The notes below the pieces were generated by a model. The model saw only the letters and a program-made list of their open reading frames with translations. It did no database searches and was not told where the DNA came from. This document shows positions 52,873 through 61,677 of a stretch of DNA of 64,000 nt, in pieces. Positions within the stretch are counted from its first letter, which is position 1; the number at the start of each line of letters is the position of its first letter. Source of the stretch: an uncultured Bacteroidia bacterium (lineage in GTDB: Bacteria > Bacteroidota > Bacteroidia > Bacteroidales > UBA932); contig CACYWN010000021.1 in the NCBI GenBank assembly GCA_902778105.1, forward strand, positions 1-64,000. The letters run 5' to 3'. The position numbers and the translations under genes were made by a program.

Positions 52873-53919
52873 GTGAGGACGGACTTCGCCCCGCAGGCGG
52901 CGTGGTTCAAGTACGGAAAGAGCGAAAGCGCGCTGAACAGCACCGTCAACACGACGGACATCCTGGCAGGCCCTTCCGGGTCGTTCACGGCTCAGGTCGG
53001 CGGCCTGGAGGAGAATTCGACCTACTACTACAAGGCCTACATGAAAGTCTGGAACGGATCGACCTATGTCGAAATCGAGAGCCCGATGGTCGGGACCTTC
53101 ACGACATCTGCATCGACCGTGCCCTCCGGGGAGACCCTGAACGCCGACTGGATGGAACTTCCGGCATCACCGTCATCATTGGGAAATCGAAAGCTGGTGA
53201 CGATGCGGGGTACCATGAATGGCAAGGACACTCGAAACTACTCGATTCTGTACGACCCTCAGTATTATGCCGCAACGTGGGTAGCATTCAACTACTGTAA
53301 GGCCCATCGGGGAAGCGGGAGTTTGTCCTCCTGGAGTGTCAACCCCCAGATTGCGTCGAACCTCCAGGTTGAACCTTCCTACCCCAGCGGCTATGACCGC
53401 GGACACCAGATTCCCAATGCGCTTCGAAACGGTGAGACCTCCATGCAGAAACAGACGTACTACTACACGAACAGTACGCCTCAGTTGAAGGATTTCAACC
53501 AGAAAATCTGGGCGAATCTGGAAACGGCGGAACGGAATATCATCGACAACAGTTCGGCGTCGGCAACGGATACATTGTATGTGGTTACGGGACCGGTTTA
53601 CAAGACCTTGAACGGGAATGAAACGGTTACGACCATTTCGAGCAGTGGCAAGAACGTTCCGGTTCCCAATTACTATTACCGGGTTATCCTGAAAGTCCGC
53701 CGGAATGCTTCCGGTACCGTGACAGCCGCCTCGGCTATCGGTTTCTGGATGCCGCATGATAACAGTATTGCGACGGAAGATTATGCCGGTTATGCATGTA
53801 GTGTAGATAGTATTGAGAAAAAGACCGGCTTTGATTTCTTTGCCAATCTGCCGTCCTCGGTAGAAAGTTCGGCAGAAGCTAACACCTCATGGACAACCTT
53901 CAAAAACTTTAGTTTTTAA
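52873..53919 (+). CDS. Fn3 plus DNA/RNA non-specific endonuclease module
   Basis: From GTG 52873 this is 348 aa, but the same frame is open back to 52771, directly after the TGA of the lipoprotein gene, and the Fn3 domain clearly begins in that part (ITTVSSSNVSATGATL). Fn3 runs to about residue 75; the nuclease domain carries the DRGH motif at 175-178 (GYDRGHQIP) and a later Asn-containing helix near NQKIWANLE. There is no signal peptide of its own, so it probably was, or still is by read-through, the C-terminal half of the upstream lipoprotein. Confidence 0.75.
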   Translation: MRTDFAPQAAWFKYGKSESALNSTVNTTDILAGPSGSFTAQVGGLEENSTYYYKAYMKVWNGSTYVEIESPMVGTFTTSASTVPSGETLNADWMELPASPSSLGNRKLVTMRGTMNGKDTRNYSILYDPQYYAATWVAFNYCKAHRGSGSLSSWSVNPQIASNLQVEPSYPSGYDRGHQIPNALRNGETSMQKQTYYYTNSTPQLKDFNQKIWANLETAERNIIDNSSASATDTLYVVTGPVYKTLNGNETVTTISSSGKNVPVPNYYYRVILKVRRNASGTVTAASAIGFWMPHDNSIATEDYAGYACSVDSIEKKTGFDFFANLPSSVESSAEANTSWTTFKNFSF

Positions 53920-53925
53920 TCACCC

Positions 53926-53955
53926 AGGGGCCCCGCTCGCGAGGCCCCTTTTTCT
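53926..53955 (+). terminator. intrinsic terminator of the nuclease gene
   Basis: AGGGGCC (53926-53932) and GGCCCCT (53943-53949) with a GC-rich loop, followed by a T-run. Confidence 0.85.
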
Positions 53956-54229
53956 CCTTCAAATGCCGTCAGTCCTCACTTTCATAGACATCTCCTCCCA
54001 TCGGCTCTCCGTGAGTGCCGGTCTGCTGAACCCTGCAACCGTAGCAAGTGAGGGAGCATGGACGATAGGACACCCCATGCCGCATTTGCGGCAAATCGGC
54101 CTTGGAAGGCCATCGGGCTGCCGACGCGGCAGGCATTCGGCCCGAAAACGGCGTTTCCGTGGCCGCGTCGGCACGTGGACCGCTCTCCAGAGCCGTTTTT
54201 CTGCATTTGCGTCCGCATCCCGAAAGAAC

Positions 54230-54346
54230 CTACTGCCCTTCCGGCACAGAGATGGCTTTGGCAAGGATGTCTTCGGGGACACCCTGGCTCCGGAGGGCTT
54301 CCAGGATGCGCTGCGGCGTAAAGGTAGCAATTTCAGCGGAATCGAA
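54230..54346 (-). pseudogene. 38-codon start-less fragment
   Basis: Between two stops on the minus strand, a frame reads TFTPQRILEALRSQGVPEDI and LAKAISVPEGQ, which looks like the C-terminal helix pair of a real protein. It has no methionine. The surrounding 53957-54378 region is otherwise without a recognisable gene; part of it (54060-54220) has the look of a dispersed GC-rich repeat, which I cannot verify. Confidence 0.35.
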
Positions 54347-54378
54347 CTAGAGAACATCTTGCCCTTACCTTGACGGCC

Positions 54379-55803
54379 ATGTCCCCATCCACCCCCACCT
54401 TCCAGGCAGTCGCCTCCCGCTGGCTCTCCGAACTGGCCGGGAACGTGGACCCCAAGACCATTGAGCATTATCAGTGGTCCCTGGAGAATTATGTCTATCC
54501 GGAGCTTGGGGAGAAGGCGCTGCAGGATGTCACGGAGGAAGACGCGCGGAATCTGTTGGAGAAGAAGCGTGCGGAGGGGTTGTCTGAAGGATCGGTCTAC
54601 ATCATCCCGAAACTGATCGGACGGATCCTGAGCTATGCGTCGGCGGAGGGCTTGTGCGAAGCACCGGAGTGGAACATCGCGATGGGTAAACCGAAGAGAA
54701 TGACTCCGCCGGTTATTCTCACTTACGACCAGGAAAATCGGCTGTTGACCTACCTCAGTGAGAATCCGAAGCCAAAGTATGTCGCTATCTATCTCTCCTT
54801 GACGACGGGAATCAGCATCGGTGAGTTGCAGAAACTCACCTGGGCCGATGTCTCCCTATACCAGAAACGGATCCGGGTGTTGAAGGAAGCTGCGGGAACA
54901 TCGGATGCCAGGAATCAGTTCCGGATTATCCCCATCAACGAGCGGCAGCGGATTTTCCTGAAGAAAGTGGCGTCCCTTCCGACGGTCTATGTGGCCAGCG
55001 GAAAACCCAAACCCGCATCGCCCTATGCCATCAGGGATCATTTCATCCGGGTGCTGAAGGCATTGGATCTGCCGGACATGCCGTTCTCGGACTTGCGCCG
55101 TACTTTCGCTGTCCATTGTCTGGAAGGAGGAATGGGCTATGAGAAGCTGAGCCAGGTTCTTGGCCAGAAACACACCCCTGACTTCCGCGCCAACTTCCGC
55201 GGACTCGTTTCCCCCGGGACAAGGGAGCGCCTGGAACAGGAATTACTCGCAGCGAGAAAGGTCCGCCAGGCTCCGGAGCACACTAATTGTATCGGCCCCG
55301 ACCTGTCCCCGGAGGTGGTCGCGCTCAGGCAGAAGGTGGAAGCGAAGAAGCGGCAGCTCAGCGATGCGCTCGCTGCACTGGATGGCGACTTGGAAATCAT
55401 CCACACCCTGCGGAAAAGCAATCTCGCCGGTCTCGGCAGACCCAGGGAAGGCCTGTATCGGTTCATCGAGAAAGTTTTGGGTGACGATCGCGACGGAAAG
55501 ATGCTGGTGGAGTACCTCCGCTGTAACATGCGGGTGGCCGACATGCCTTCGCAGAAAGACGTCACCGTCCAGACCATCCGTTCACGTGTGGCCCGGGGCT
55601 TTTCTAAGCTCACAGAGCGCCTGGATGCCATCTATGCCGTGGAAGGGTTCGACATCCTTGACATGTTCCATAAGCTTACCGCCCGGATTCAAGAGATTGC
55701 CCCGCCGGAACCTAAGCGCCCCGGCCGTAAGTTCAATCCTACGGTCGAAAATGAATTCAAGAAGGCGATGGAGGCACTGGACAGAATAGGGGACAAAAAG
55801 TGA
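54379..55803 (+). CDS. tyrosine-recombinase-like protein lacking catalytic residues
   Basis: A 474-aa protein with the SAM-like N-terminal DNA-binding domain (8-95) and a recombinase catalytic fold (110-285). At the positions of the active site I read Ser146 instead of the first Arg (TGISIGEL for TGxRxSEL), Ser237 instead of His with Arg240 kept (FSDLRRTF), Gln263 instead of His (LGQ) and Phe273 where the Tyr nucleophile should be. A C-terminal extension (about 300-474) has coiled-coil and helical segments, with no known domain. Likely a DNA-binding protein derived from an integrase. It sits 46 bases from tRNA-Arg. Confidence 0.75.
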   Translation: MSPSTPTFQAVASRWLSELAGNVDPKTIEHYQWSLENYVYPELGEKALQDVTEEDARNLLEKKRAEGLSEGSVYIIPKLIGRILSYASAEGLCEAPEWNIAMGKPKRMTPPVILTYDQENRLLTYLSENPKPKYVAIYLSLTTGISIGELQKLTWADVSLYQKRIRVLKEAAGTSDARNQFRIIPINERQRIFLKKVASLPTVYVASGKPKPASPYAIRDHFIRVLKALDLPDMPFSDLRRTFAVHCLEGGMGYEKLSQVLGQKHTPDFRANFRGLVSPGTRERLEQELLAARKVRQAPEHTNCIGPDLSPEVVALRQKVEAKKRQLSDALAALDGDLEIIHTLRKSNLAGLGRPREGLYRFIEKVLGDDRDGKMLVEYLRCNMRVADMPSQKDVTVQTIRSRVARGFSKLTERLDAIYAVEGFDILDMFHKLTARIQEIAPPEPKRPGRKFNPTVENEFKKAMEALDRIGDKK

Positions 55804-55809
55804 CAATAG

Positions 55810-55845
55810 AAAAACCCCGCTGGAACTCATTCCAACGGGGTTTTT
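55810..55845. terminator. bidirectional terminator
   Basis: AAAACCCCG and TGGAA pair with TTCCA and CGGGGTTTTT around CTCA; T-runs lie on both sides. It ends the recombinase-like gene on the plus strand and the rplS-tRNA transcript on the minus strand. Confidence 0.9.
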
Positions 55846-55848
55846 CAG

Positions 55849-55922
55849 TGACTCCAACAGGACTCAAACCTGTAACCTTTTGATCCGTAGTCAAATGCTC
55901 TATTCAATTGAGCTATGGAGCC
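55849..55922 (-). tRNA. tRNA-Arg (anticodon ACG)
   Basis: A 74-base cloverleaf: acceptor GGCTCCA with TGGAGTC, D-stem GCTC/GAGC, anticodon stem TTTGA/TCAAA with loop CTACGGA (anticodon ACG), T-stem ACAGG/CCTGT and discriminator A. CCA is not encoded. The first ten bases overlap the 3' end of rplS. Confidence 0.93.
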
Positions 55923-56290
55923 ATTCGCCTTGCGGCTGCAGTGTAGACCTTTTCCTTGATGCGGGCCTTCTTACCGGTCAGATCGCGGAGGTAGAAGATA
56001 CGTGCGCGACGCACTTTACCATGCTTGTTCACCTCGATCTTGTCAATGAAAGGGGACTGGAACGGGAAGATTCTCTCAACTCCGATACCGCCGGAAACCT
56101 TGCGGATGGTGAAGGTCTTGGTGAAAGGATCAGCACCCTTCATCTGGATGACGACACCGCGGAACTTCTGGTCACGCTCCTTGTCTCCTTCCTTGATCCG
56201 GTAGGTCACGGTGATCGTGTCACCTGCCTTGAACTCCGGGAATTCAGCGGCCTTGCCACCGGCAAAAGCCTGCTCTGCTACTTTAATCAA
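55913..56290 (-). CDS. rplS: 50S ribosomal protein L19
   Basis: A 125-aa protein with the L19 core ([41 protein letters not shown] and [10 protein letters not shown]). The start appears to be TTG 56290: the codon where relatives have ATG is GGG here. The tail is about ten residues longer than usual and ends RRMAP with its TAG inside the tRNA-Arg gene. Promoter box TACATTTG at 56355-56362. Confidence 0.92.
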   Translation of the reverse strand: MIKVAEQAFAGGKAAEFPEFKAGDTITVTYRIKEGDKERDQKFRGVVIQMKGADPFTKTFTIRKVSGGIGVERIFPFQSPFIDKIEVNKHGKVRRARIFYLRDLTGKKARIKEKVYTAAARRMAP

Positions 56291-56322
56291 ATCCCCGTCT
56301 TTAGCGCAACTTTGCCGTTCAT
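56287..56322 (-). other. possible 11-aa leader peptide of rplS
   Basis: ATG 56322 opens [11 protein letters not shown] and ends at TGA 56289-56287, which overlaps the TTG start of rplS (TTGA). Reinitiation or coupling would explain the weak start codon. It could also be chance. Confidence 0.3.
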
Positions 56323-56354
56323 ACCCTTGACAAGAGGTTGCTGAATCGGGATTG

Positions 56355-56362
56355 CAAATGTA
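56355..56362 (-). promoter_or_regulatory. -7 box of rplS
   Basis: TACATTTG on the minus strand, about 65 bases before the TTG start. Confidence 0.55.
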
Positions 56363-56392
56363 GGAAGTTTTTTTTAATTCACCAAATATTTT

Positions 56393-57580
56393 TTAGAAAA
56401 TGTTCTTTTCCTTGTCGAACAGGGCCTTGTCCTCCCGGCTGAGGTCGGGGGTGAAGGTGGAATTGTTGCGGATGGACTCCATCATCTCCTTTTCGGAGCG
56501 GGAGAGTTTGCGCGGAATCCATACGAGGACCTTCACGTACAGGTCGCCGGTTCCACGGCCATAGCCCTGGACAGACGGAAGGCCTTTGCCCCGCAGCTTG
56601 ATCACGGTGCCGGACTGGGTGCCGGCGTCCAGTTTGACCCTGTAGCTGCCGTCCAGGCAGGGAACGGAGATCTCGCAGCCCAGCATCGCATCCATCACGG
56701 AGATGATCCGGGTGTAGAACAGGTTGTTCCCGTCCCGGCGGAGATTGGAATGGGGTTCCTCCTTGATGACGACCAGAAGGTCGCCGTTCGTGCCGCCACG
56801 CATGGCGGAGTGTCCCTCGCCGCGTACGGTTACCTGCATGCCTTCCTCCACGCCGGCCGGGATCTTCACGCGTACGGTCTCGCGGCGGCGCTCCAGGCCG
56901 GTGCCGTTGCAGCGGCGGCAGGGATTGGTGATGATCTTTCCCTCTCCACCGCACTGGGGGCAGGTTTCGTAGGAAACGGCGCGTCCGAAAAGGCTGTTGA
57001 CCACCCGCTGGACCTGGCCGCGTCCGTTACAGTTCGGACACGTCTTGACGTCCGAGGAATTCTTGGTACCCATTCCCTGACAGTCGGGGCAGGGACGGTT
57101 GCGCTCGATGCTCACTTCCTTTTCACACCCCGTGGCTATCTCCTCCAGGGTGAGTTTTACGCTGGTGCGGATGTCGCGGCCGCGGTAGGTCCGCGTCTGC
57201 GCACCCCCTTGGGAGGATCCGCCGCCGAAACCGAAGTCGAATCCGCCGCCACCGAAGTTGAACCCGCCGCCGAACACGTTCCGGAGGATGTCGTTGAGGT
57301 CGAATCCGCCGAAGTCGAATCCGCCACCGCCGCCCATCTGGTCGCCGGCGAAGCCGTACTGGTCGTACCGGGCCTTCTTGTCGGGGTCGCTCAGCACCGA
57401 ATACGCCTCGGCCGCCTCCTTGAAGTTCTCTTCGGCAGTCTTCTTCTCGGCGTCGGTGCCGTTCACCCAGCGGTCCGGGTGCCATTTCAGCGCCAGTTTG
57501 CGGTACGCGGACTTGATCTCGTCGGCCGATGCCGACTTGGTCACGCCGAGTACCTCGTAGTAATCCCTTTTCTGTGCCAT
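56393..57580 (-). CDS. dnaJ: chaperone DnaJ
   Basis: A 395-aa type I J-protein: J domain with HPD (about residue 34), a Gly/Phe-rich linker (about 80-125), four CxxCxGxG zinc repeats ([32 protein letters not shown]) and the substrate-binding C-terminal domain. Stimulates DnaK. Lies four bases after grpE. Confidence 0.96.
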   Translation of the reverse strand: MAQKRDYYEVLGVTKSASADEIKSAYRKLALKWHPDRWVNGTDAEKKTAEENFKEAAEAYSVLSDPDKKARYDQYGFAGDQMGGGGGFDFGGFDLNDILRNVFGGGFNFGGGGFDFGFGGGSSQGGAQTRTYRGRDIRTSVKLTLEEIATGCEKEVSIERNRPCPDCQGMGTKNSSDVKTCPNCNGRGQVQRVVNSLFGRAVSYETCPQCGGEGKIITNPCRRCNGTGLERRRETVRVKIPAGVEEGMQVTVRGEGHSAMRGGTNGDLLVVIKEEPHSNLRRDGNNLFYTRIISVMDAMLGCEISVPCLDGSYRVKLDAGTQSGTVIKLRGKGLPSVQGYGRGTGDLYVKVLVWIPRKLSRSEKEMMESIRNNSTFTPDLSREDKALFDKEKNIF

Positions 57581-57584
57581 ATCC

Positions 57585-58172
57585 TTATGCTCCTACGATC
57601 ACTTTGGCGTACCGGAGGACCTTCCCGCCCAGGGTGTAACCGGTCTGGGCGACGTCGATGACCTTTCCCTTGAGGTCCTCGCTGGGGGCGGGGAACATCG
57701 TCACGGCCTCGTGGAATTCGGTGTCGAACACTTCGCCTTTGGCTTCGATGCGCTCCAGGCCCTTGGTCTTGAGATAAGTCATCATCTTGTTGAAAATGAG
57801 CTGGACGCCTTCCATCGCAGCCTCGTTTCCTTCGGTTTTTTCCAACTGGGACAGGGCGATCTCACAGTCGTCCAGGACCGGAAGCAGTCCCTTGATGGTG
57901 TCGGCGGATGCCGACTTCACCAGTTCCAGTTTCTCTTCGGCGGTCCGGCGCCGGAACGTGTCAAACTCCGCCATCAGGCGCAGGTAGTCGTTCTTCCGGT
58001 CCGCTTCCTTGGCGGCGGCATCGGCTGCTTTCTGCGCGGCTTCCCCGGCCGCCTTTTCCGCTTCTTCCGCCCTCTTGAGGGCGTCGGCGAGCTGCTGTTT
58101 CAGGGTTTCCACATCTTCCAGGGCGGTTCCCGCCTCCTGATTCTCCATATTCATTCTCTTTTTCTTTGCCAT
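57585..58172 (-). CDS. grpE: nucleotide exchange factor GrpE
   Basis: A 195-aa protein: long Ala/Glu-rich coiled coil (20-85), [21 protein letters not shown] and the C-terminal beta wing with [10 protein letters not shown] and [16 protein letters not shown]. Releases ADP from DnaK. DnaK itself is not in this window. Confidence 0.95.
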   Translation of the reverse strand: MAKKKRMNMENQEAGTALEDVETLKQQLADALKRAEEAEKAAGEAAQKAADAAAKEADRKNDYLRLMAEFDTFRRRTAEEKLELVKSASADTIKGLLPVLDDCEIALSQLEKTEGNEAAMEGVQLIFNKMMTYLKTKGLERIEAKGEVFDTEFHEAVTMFPAPSEDLKGKVIDVAQTGYTLGGKVLRYAKVIVGA

Positions 58173-58225
58173 AGTGCAGTCAGTTCAATCAAATTATCTG
58201 CCAGAGGAAAACCTCTGCCAAAGTG

Positions 58226-59626
58226 TCAGTCTTTCTTCTCCTTCTTCACGAGATACTGCTCCTCCTTATAGGTAAGTCCCATGAACAGGATGGCGAGGAG
58301 GCAGGCCGCAAGCAGCAGGGTGAAGGTCGCTCCCCAGCCCATGTTCTGGGCGATGAGGCCGATGAGCCAGTTCGCCAGGATGAAAGTCCCGAAGAAGTAT
58401 CCGAAGAACCCCGTGAGGCCGGCGGCCGTGCCGGAGGCATTCTTCGGGGCGAGGTCCAGGGCCTGCACGCCGATGAGCATCACCGGTCCGTAGATGAAGA
58501 AACCGATGCCGATGAGGGCGATGATGACGACCGTAAGGTTGTCGATGTACGCCCAGTACAGGGCGATGAATACGGCCACGAGGGCCATGAAGATCATCGT
58601 GGGAAGGGCCCGGCGGCCGTGGAACAGCTTGTCGGACAGCCAGCCGCAGAGAAGGGTGCCCGGGATGGCGGCGAATTCGTAGGCGAAATAGGCCCAGCCG
58701 GCGCTCTTGAGGTCGATGCCCTTTTCCGTGAGAATGGTGGGGGCCCAGTCCAGGCAGCCGTAGCGGACCATGTATACGAAGGCGTTCGCCAGGGCGATGT
58801 ACCAAAGGAATTTGTTGTTCAGCACGTGCTGGAAGAAAATCTCCTTGGCGGAGATGGAGGTTTCCTGTTTTTCGGAGTAGTTCTTGGGATAGTCGTTCCG
58901 CCATTTCTCCACGGACGGGAGTCCGCAGGACTGCGGCGTGTCCCTCAGGAGGATATAGGCCAGCAGGGCGATGAAAAGGGCGACGGCCGCGGGGAAGGCG
59001 AATGTGCCGATAAGGAAATACAGCTCCTCGTGCGTTCCGTAGAACCAGCTGCCGAACCAGGCGGCACCGTAGGTGGCCATCGGGCCGACCAGGGCCCCGC
59101 CCACATTATGGGCGCAGTTCCAGATGGACATCATCGTGCCGCGTTCGCTGACCGAGAACCAGTGCGTCATCACGCGGCCGCATGGAGGCCAGCCCATTCC
59201 GTTGAACCAGCCTACGAGGGCGTTCAGGATGCCCATCACCGCGATGGCGAGCGTTTTGTGCTCAGCCCCGATCAGCTGGATCGGGACGATCATGAAGCAC
59301 ATCGAGATGGCGGTGAGCACGAGCCCCAGCGGCAGGAATACCCGGGCGTTGGATCGGTCGGAGACGCTGCCCATCAGGAATTTCGAGAGGGCGTAGGCGG
59401 CCGCGTTGAGTCCCAGGACGAATCCCAGTTCGGTCTTGTCGAAGCCGAGCGGAGCCATGGCCGGGATGGCCATCGACAGGTTCTTCCGGACCAGGTAGAA
59501 ACCGGCGTAACCGATGAAGGCGCCGATGAACACCTGCAGCCGCAGGTGCTTGTATTTCTGATCGGCCTCGGGGCCGGTTTCGACCGGTTTGTGAGGGGGC
59601 TGTTGCAGGAATTTGAGCATTTCCAT
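58226..59626 (-). CDS. glpT: glycerol-3-phosphate transporter (GlpT/OPA family)
   Basis: A 466-aa MFS antiporter with 12 helices. Organophosphate:phosphate antiporter signatures: GYAGFYLVRKNLSMA, GWPPCGRVMTHWF and RYGCLDWAPTIL. Would take up glycerol 3-phosphate in exchange for phosphate. Divergent from the YkvA-GDPD pair, with back-to-back promoter boxes (59640-59656). Confidence 0.88.
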   Translation of the reverse strand: MEMLKFLQQPPHKPVETGPEADQKYKHLRLQVFIGAFIGYAGFYLVRKNLSMAIPAMAPLGFDKTELGFVLGLNAAAYALSKFLMGSVSDRSNARVFLPLGLVLTAISMCFMIVPIQLIGAEHKTLAIAVMGILNALVGWFNGMGWPPCGRVMTHWFSVSERGTMMSIWNCAHNVGGALVGPMATYGAAWFGSWFYGTHEELYFLIGTFAFPAAVALFIALLAYILLRDTPQSCGLPSVEKWRNDYPKNYSEKQETSISAKEIFFQHVLNNKFLWYIALANAFVYMVRYGCLDWAPTILTEKGIDLKSAGWAYFAYEFAAIPGTLLCGWLSDKLFHGRRALPTMIFMALVAVFIALYWAYIDNLTVVIIALIGIGFFIYGPVMLIGVQALDLAPKNASGTAAGLTGFFGYFFGTFILANWLIGLIAQNMGWGATFTLLLAACLLAILFMGLTYKEEQYLVKKEKKD

Positions 59627-59639
59627 ATGGTTTAGTGCG

Positions 59640-59647
59640 CAAATTTA
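59640..59647 (-). promoter_or_regulatory. -7 box of glpT
   Basis: TAAATTTG on the minus strand, 14 bases before the first ATG. Confidence 0.55.
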
Positions 59648-59648
59648 C

Positions 59649-59656
59649 TAATTTTG
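59649..59656 (+). promoter_or_regulatory. -7 box of the ykvA-like gene
   Basis: TAATTTTG, 18 bases before ATG 59674; one base from the glpT box on the other strand, so the two promoters must exclude each other or be co-regulated. Confidence 0.55.
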
Positions 59657-59673
59657 CAGAAATATATAACGAA

Positions 59674-60069
59674 ATGGAAGACGGATACGACTCCTACAAG
59701 CAGCATTACGACGAGAATGATTTCTGGGAGAAACTGCGCAGGTTCGCCCGGAAGGCCGGCATCAAGGTGAGTTATGCCGCCCTGCTGCTTTTCTATGTGC
59801 TCAAGAGTCCGATGACTACCTCCAAGGACCGGGCCAAGATCATCGGCGCCCTGGGCTATTTCATCCTGCCCATCGACCTGATCCCGGATTTCATTCCTGT
59901 CGCCGGTTATACGGACGACCTGGCCGCCCTGGTCTGGGGCGTGTACTGCGTCATCAAGAGCATCACCCCGGAGGTGAAGGCACAGGCGGCGGAGAAACTG
60001 CACGAATGGTTCGGCGATTTCGACGACCATATGCTGGACCTCTTCTTTGAAAAGAAAGACTGGCAATGA
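59674..60069 (+). CDS. DUF1232 (YkvA family) membrane protein
   Basis: A 131-aa protein with the DUF1232 core: ALGYFILPIDLIPDFIPV followed by GYTDDLAALVWG. Two hydrophobic segments. Function unknown. Stop overlaps the GDPD gene by ATGA. Confidence 0.88.
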   Translation: MEDGYDSYKQHYDENDFWEKLRRFARKAGIKVSYAALLLFYVLKSPMTTSKDRAKIIGALGYFILPIDLIPDFIPVAGYTDDLAALVWGVYCVIKSITPEVKAQAAEKLHEWFGDFDDHMLDLFFEKKDWQ

Positions 60070-60944
60070 AAAAGACTGTTTTCGGAGCGATGCTCCTGCT
60101 GGCCGTTTCCTGCGGCCAGGAAAAGGAAAAACCATTCATCGACGTCCAGGCCCACCGCGGCGGTGCGGGCCTGATGCCGGAAAATACCATCCCGGCGATG
60201 AAAAATGCCATCGACCTGGGTGTGAACACGGTCGAGTTCGACCTGCAGGTCACCTCCGACGGCATGGTCGTCGTAAACCACGACGCTTATTTCCACCCTC
60301 GGTATGCCACCCGTCCCGACGGCAGCCTCATCCGGGAGGAGGACCCGAAGGAATATATCTATACGATGCCCTACGACAGCGTCATGAAGTATGACGTGGG
60401 GCTCCGGGTGAATGACCGCTGGCCCACGCAGCGGCATTGCGCCGTCCACCGCCCGCTCCTCACCGACCTGATCGACTTCGTGGAGGACTATGGGAAGCAT
60501 GCGCTGAACTATAATGTCGAGATCAAGTCGATGGAGGGCGAGCTGGAAGGGACGGCCTGGCCGGAATACCACGAATTCGTGGATGCCTGCGTGCAGGTCC
60601 TGCTCGAGAAGAAGTTGGGCAGCCGCCTCATCGTACAGAGCTTTGATACCCGCGCCCTGGAGTATATGCATGAAAGGTACCCGCAGCTCACGCTTTCCTA
60701 CCTGACGGAAGGGGAGGGCACGGATGTGGAAGCCTGGATGTCCAGACTCAGCTTCAAGCCGGTGTGGTGGAGTCCCGAAAGCATCGAGGTGACCCCCGAA
60801 AACGTGAAATGGTGCCATGAGAACGGCATCATGGTCGTTCCCTGGACCGTCGACGAACCGGAGGAGATGCGCCGCCTGGTCCAATGTGGCGTGGAGGCCA
60901 TCATCTCCAATTATCCCGACCGCCTGATCGAGGTCGTCCGTTGA
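60066..60944 (+). CDS. glycerophosphodiester phosphodiesterase lipoprotein
   Basis: A 292-aa lipoprotein (lipobox AVSC). GDPD catalytic set: His-Arg in QAHRGGAGLMPENT, EFDLQVTSDGMVVVNHD with Glu, Asp and the second His, and the C-terminal PWTVDEPEE. Releases glycerol 3-phosphate, which GlpT encoded next door could import. Confidence 0.9.
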   Translation: MKKTVFGAMLLLAVSCGQEKEKPFIDVQAHRGGAGLMPENTIPAMKNAIDLGVNTVEFDLQVTSDGMVVVNHDAYFHPRYATRPDGSLIREEDPKEYIYTMPYDSVMKYDVGLRVNDRWPTQRHCAVHRPLLTDLIDFVEDYGKHALNYNVEIKSMEGELEGTAWPEYHEFVDACVQVLLEKKLGSRLIVQSFDTRALEYMHERYPQLTLSYLTEGEGTDVEAWMSRLSFKPVWWSPESIEVTPENVKWCHENGIMVVPWTVDEPEEMRRLVQCGVEAIISNYPDRLIEVVR

Positions 60945-60965
60945 TTCCTGTTCATAAAATACCTA

Positions 60966-61658
60966 GTGATGAAAAAACTGTTTTTTGCATTCCTGACTGC
61001 CCTTCTGGTGGGCGTTCCGGCTTTTGCCGATGAAGAAGGTACCACCTTGTACACTTCCTCCGACGGAAAGGTGTCCTTCGATATGTTATCCCATATCGGC
61101 TACGGCTATCATTTTGTCAGTTCCGCCGATTTCAAGTCCAACTGGTCCGGCGAAGTCTTCTTCAATATCCTGAAGGTGGAGGTCCGTCCGGCCGAGGTCC
61201 TGGGTCTCAGCCTGGGCCTGGACGCCCGCTTCAACAATTTCAACTCCAAGAATACGGTCTTCGCCCTGGGAAATGATGACCATCTCATCAAGGCGTTCGA
61301 TTTCGGCAAGTTCGTCGAGGGCAGCTTTGACAAGTCCCGCGGCGGATTCAATGTCTTCACCCTGGACACTCCTTTCCTGGTGAAGGGCCTCTTCGGCGAG
61401 TTCCAACTGGGTGTCGGTGCTTTCGCCGCCTTCAACCTGTCCGGTAATACCTACTATTATTTCAGGCAGGACAACAAGCGGACCGAGGTGTCCGAGACCA
61501 AGGCGAAGGTCAATACCTTCAACTATGGCCTGCTCGCATCCTTATCCTACAATGATTTGGGTGTGTATTTCAGGTACTATCCGAAGTCTTCCAAACTTCT
61601 TCCCGACGGCAGCGTGGACCTCAGTTACATGACGCTGGGCATCGCGGTTAACTTCTGA
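60966..61658 (+). CDS. outer-membrane beta-barrel-like protein
   Basis: A 230-aa exported protein (signal peptide ends VPAFA). Alternating hydrophobic strands with aromatic girdles (GYGYHF, LGLDARF, LGVGAFAAFNL, YGLLASL) and a final GIAVNF suggest an 8- to 10-strand barrel. No named family. A second ATG follows the first at once (60969). Confidence 0.75.
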   Translation: MMKKLFFAFLTALLVGVPAFADEEGTTLYTSSDGKVSFDMLSHIGYGYHFVSSADFKSNWSGEVFFNILKVEVRPAEVLGLSLGLDARFNNFNSKNTVFALGNDDHLIKAFDFGKFVEGSFDKSRGGFNVFTLDTPFLVKGLFGEFQLGVGAFAAFNLSGNTYYYFRQDNKRTEVSETKAKVNTFNYGLLASLSYNDLGVYFRYYPKSSKLLPDGSVDLSYMTLGIAVNF

Positions 61659-61677
61659 TCTATCGTACTTGCGGATT

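Noticed and set aside
54379-55803. An active phage or island integrase
   Set aside because: The catalytic Arg, His and Tyr positions are replaced, so ordinary integrase activity is not supported.
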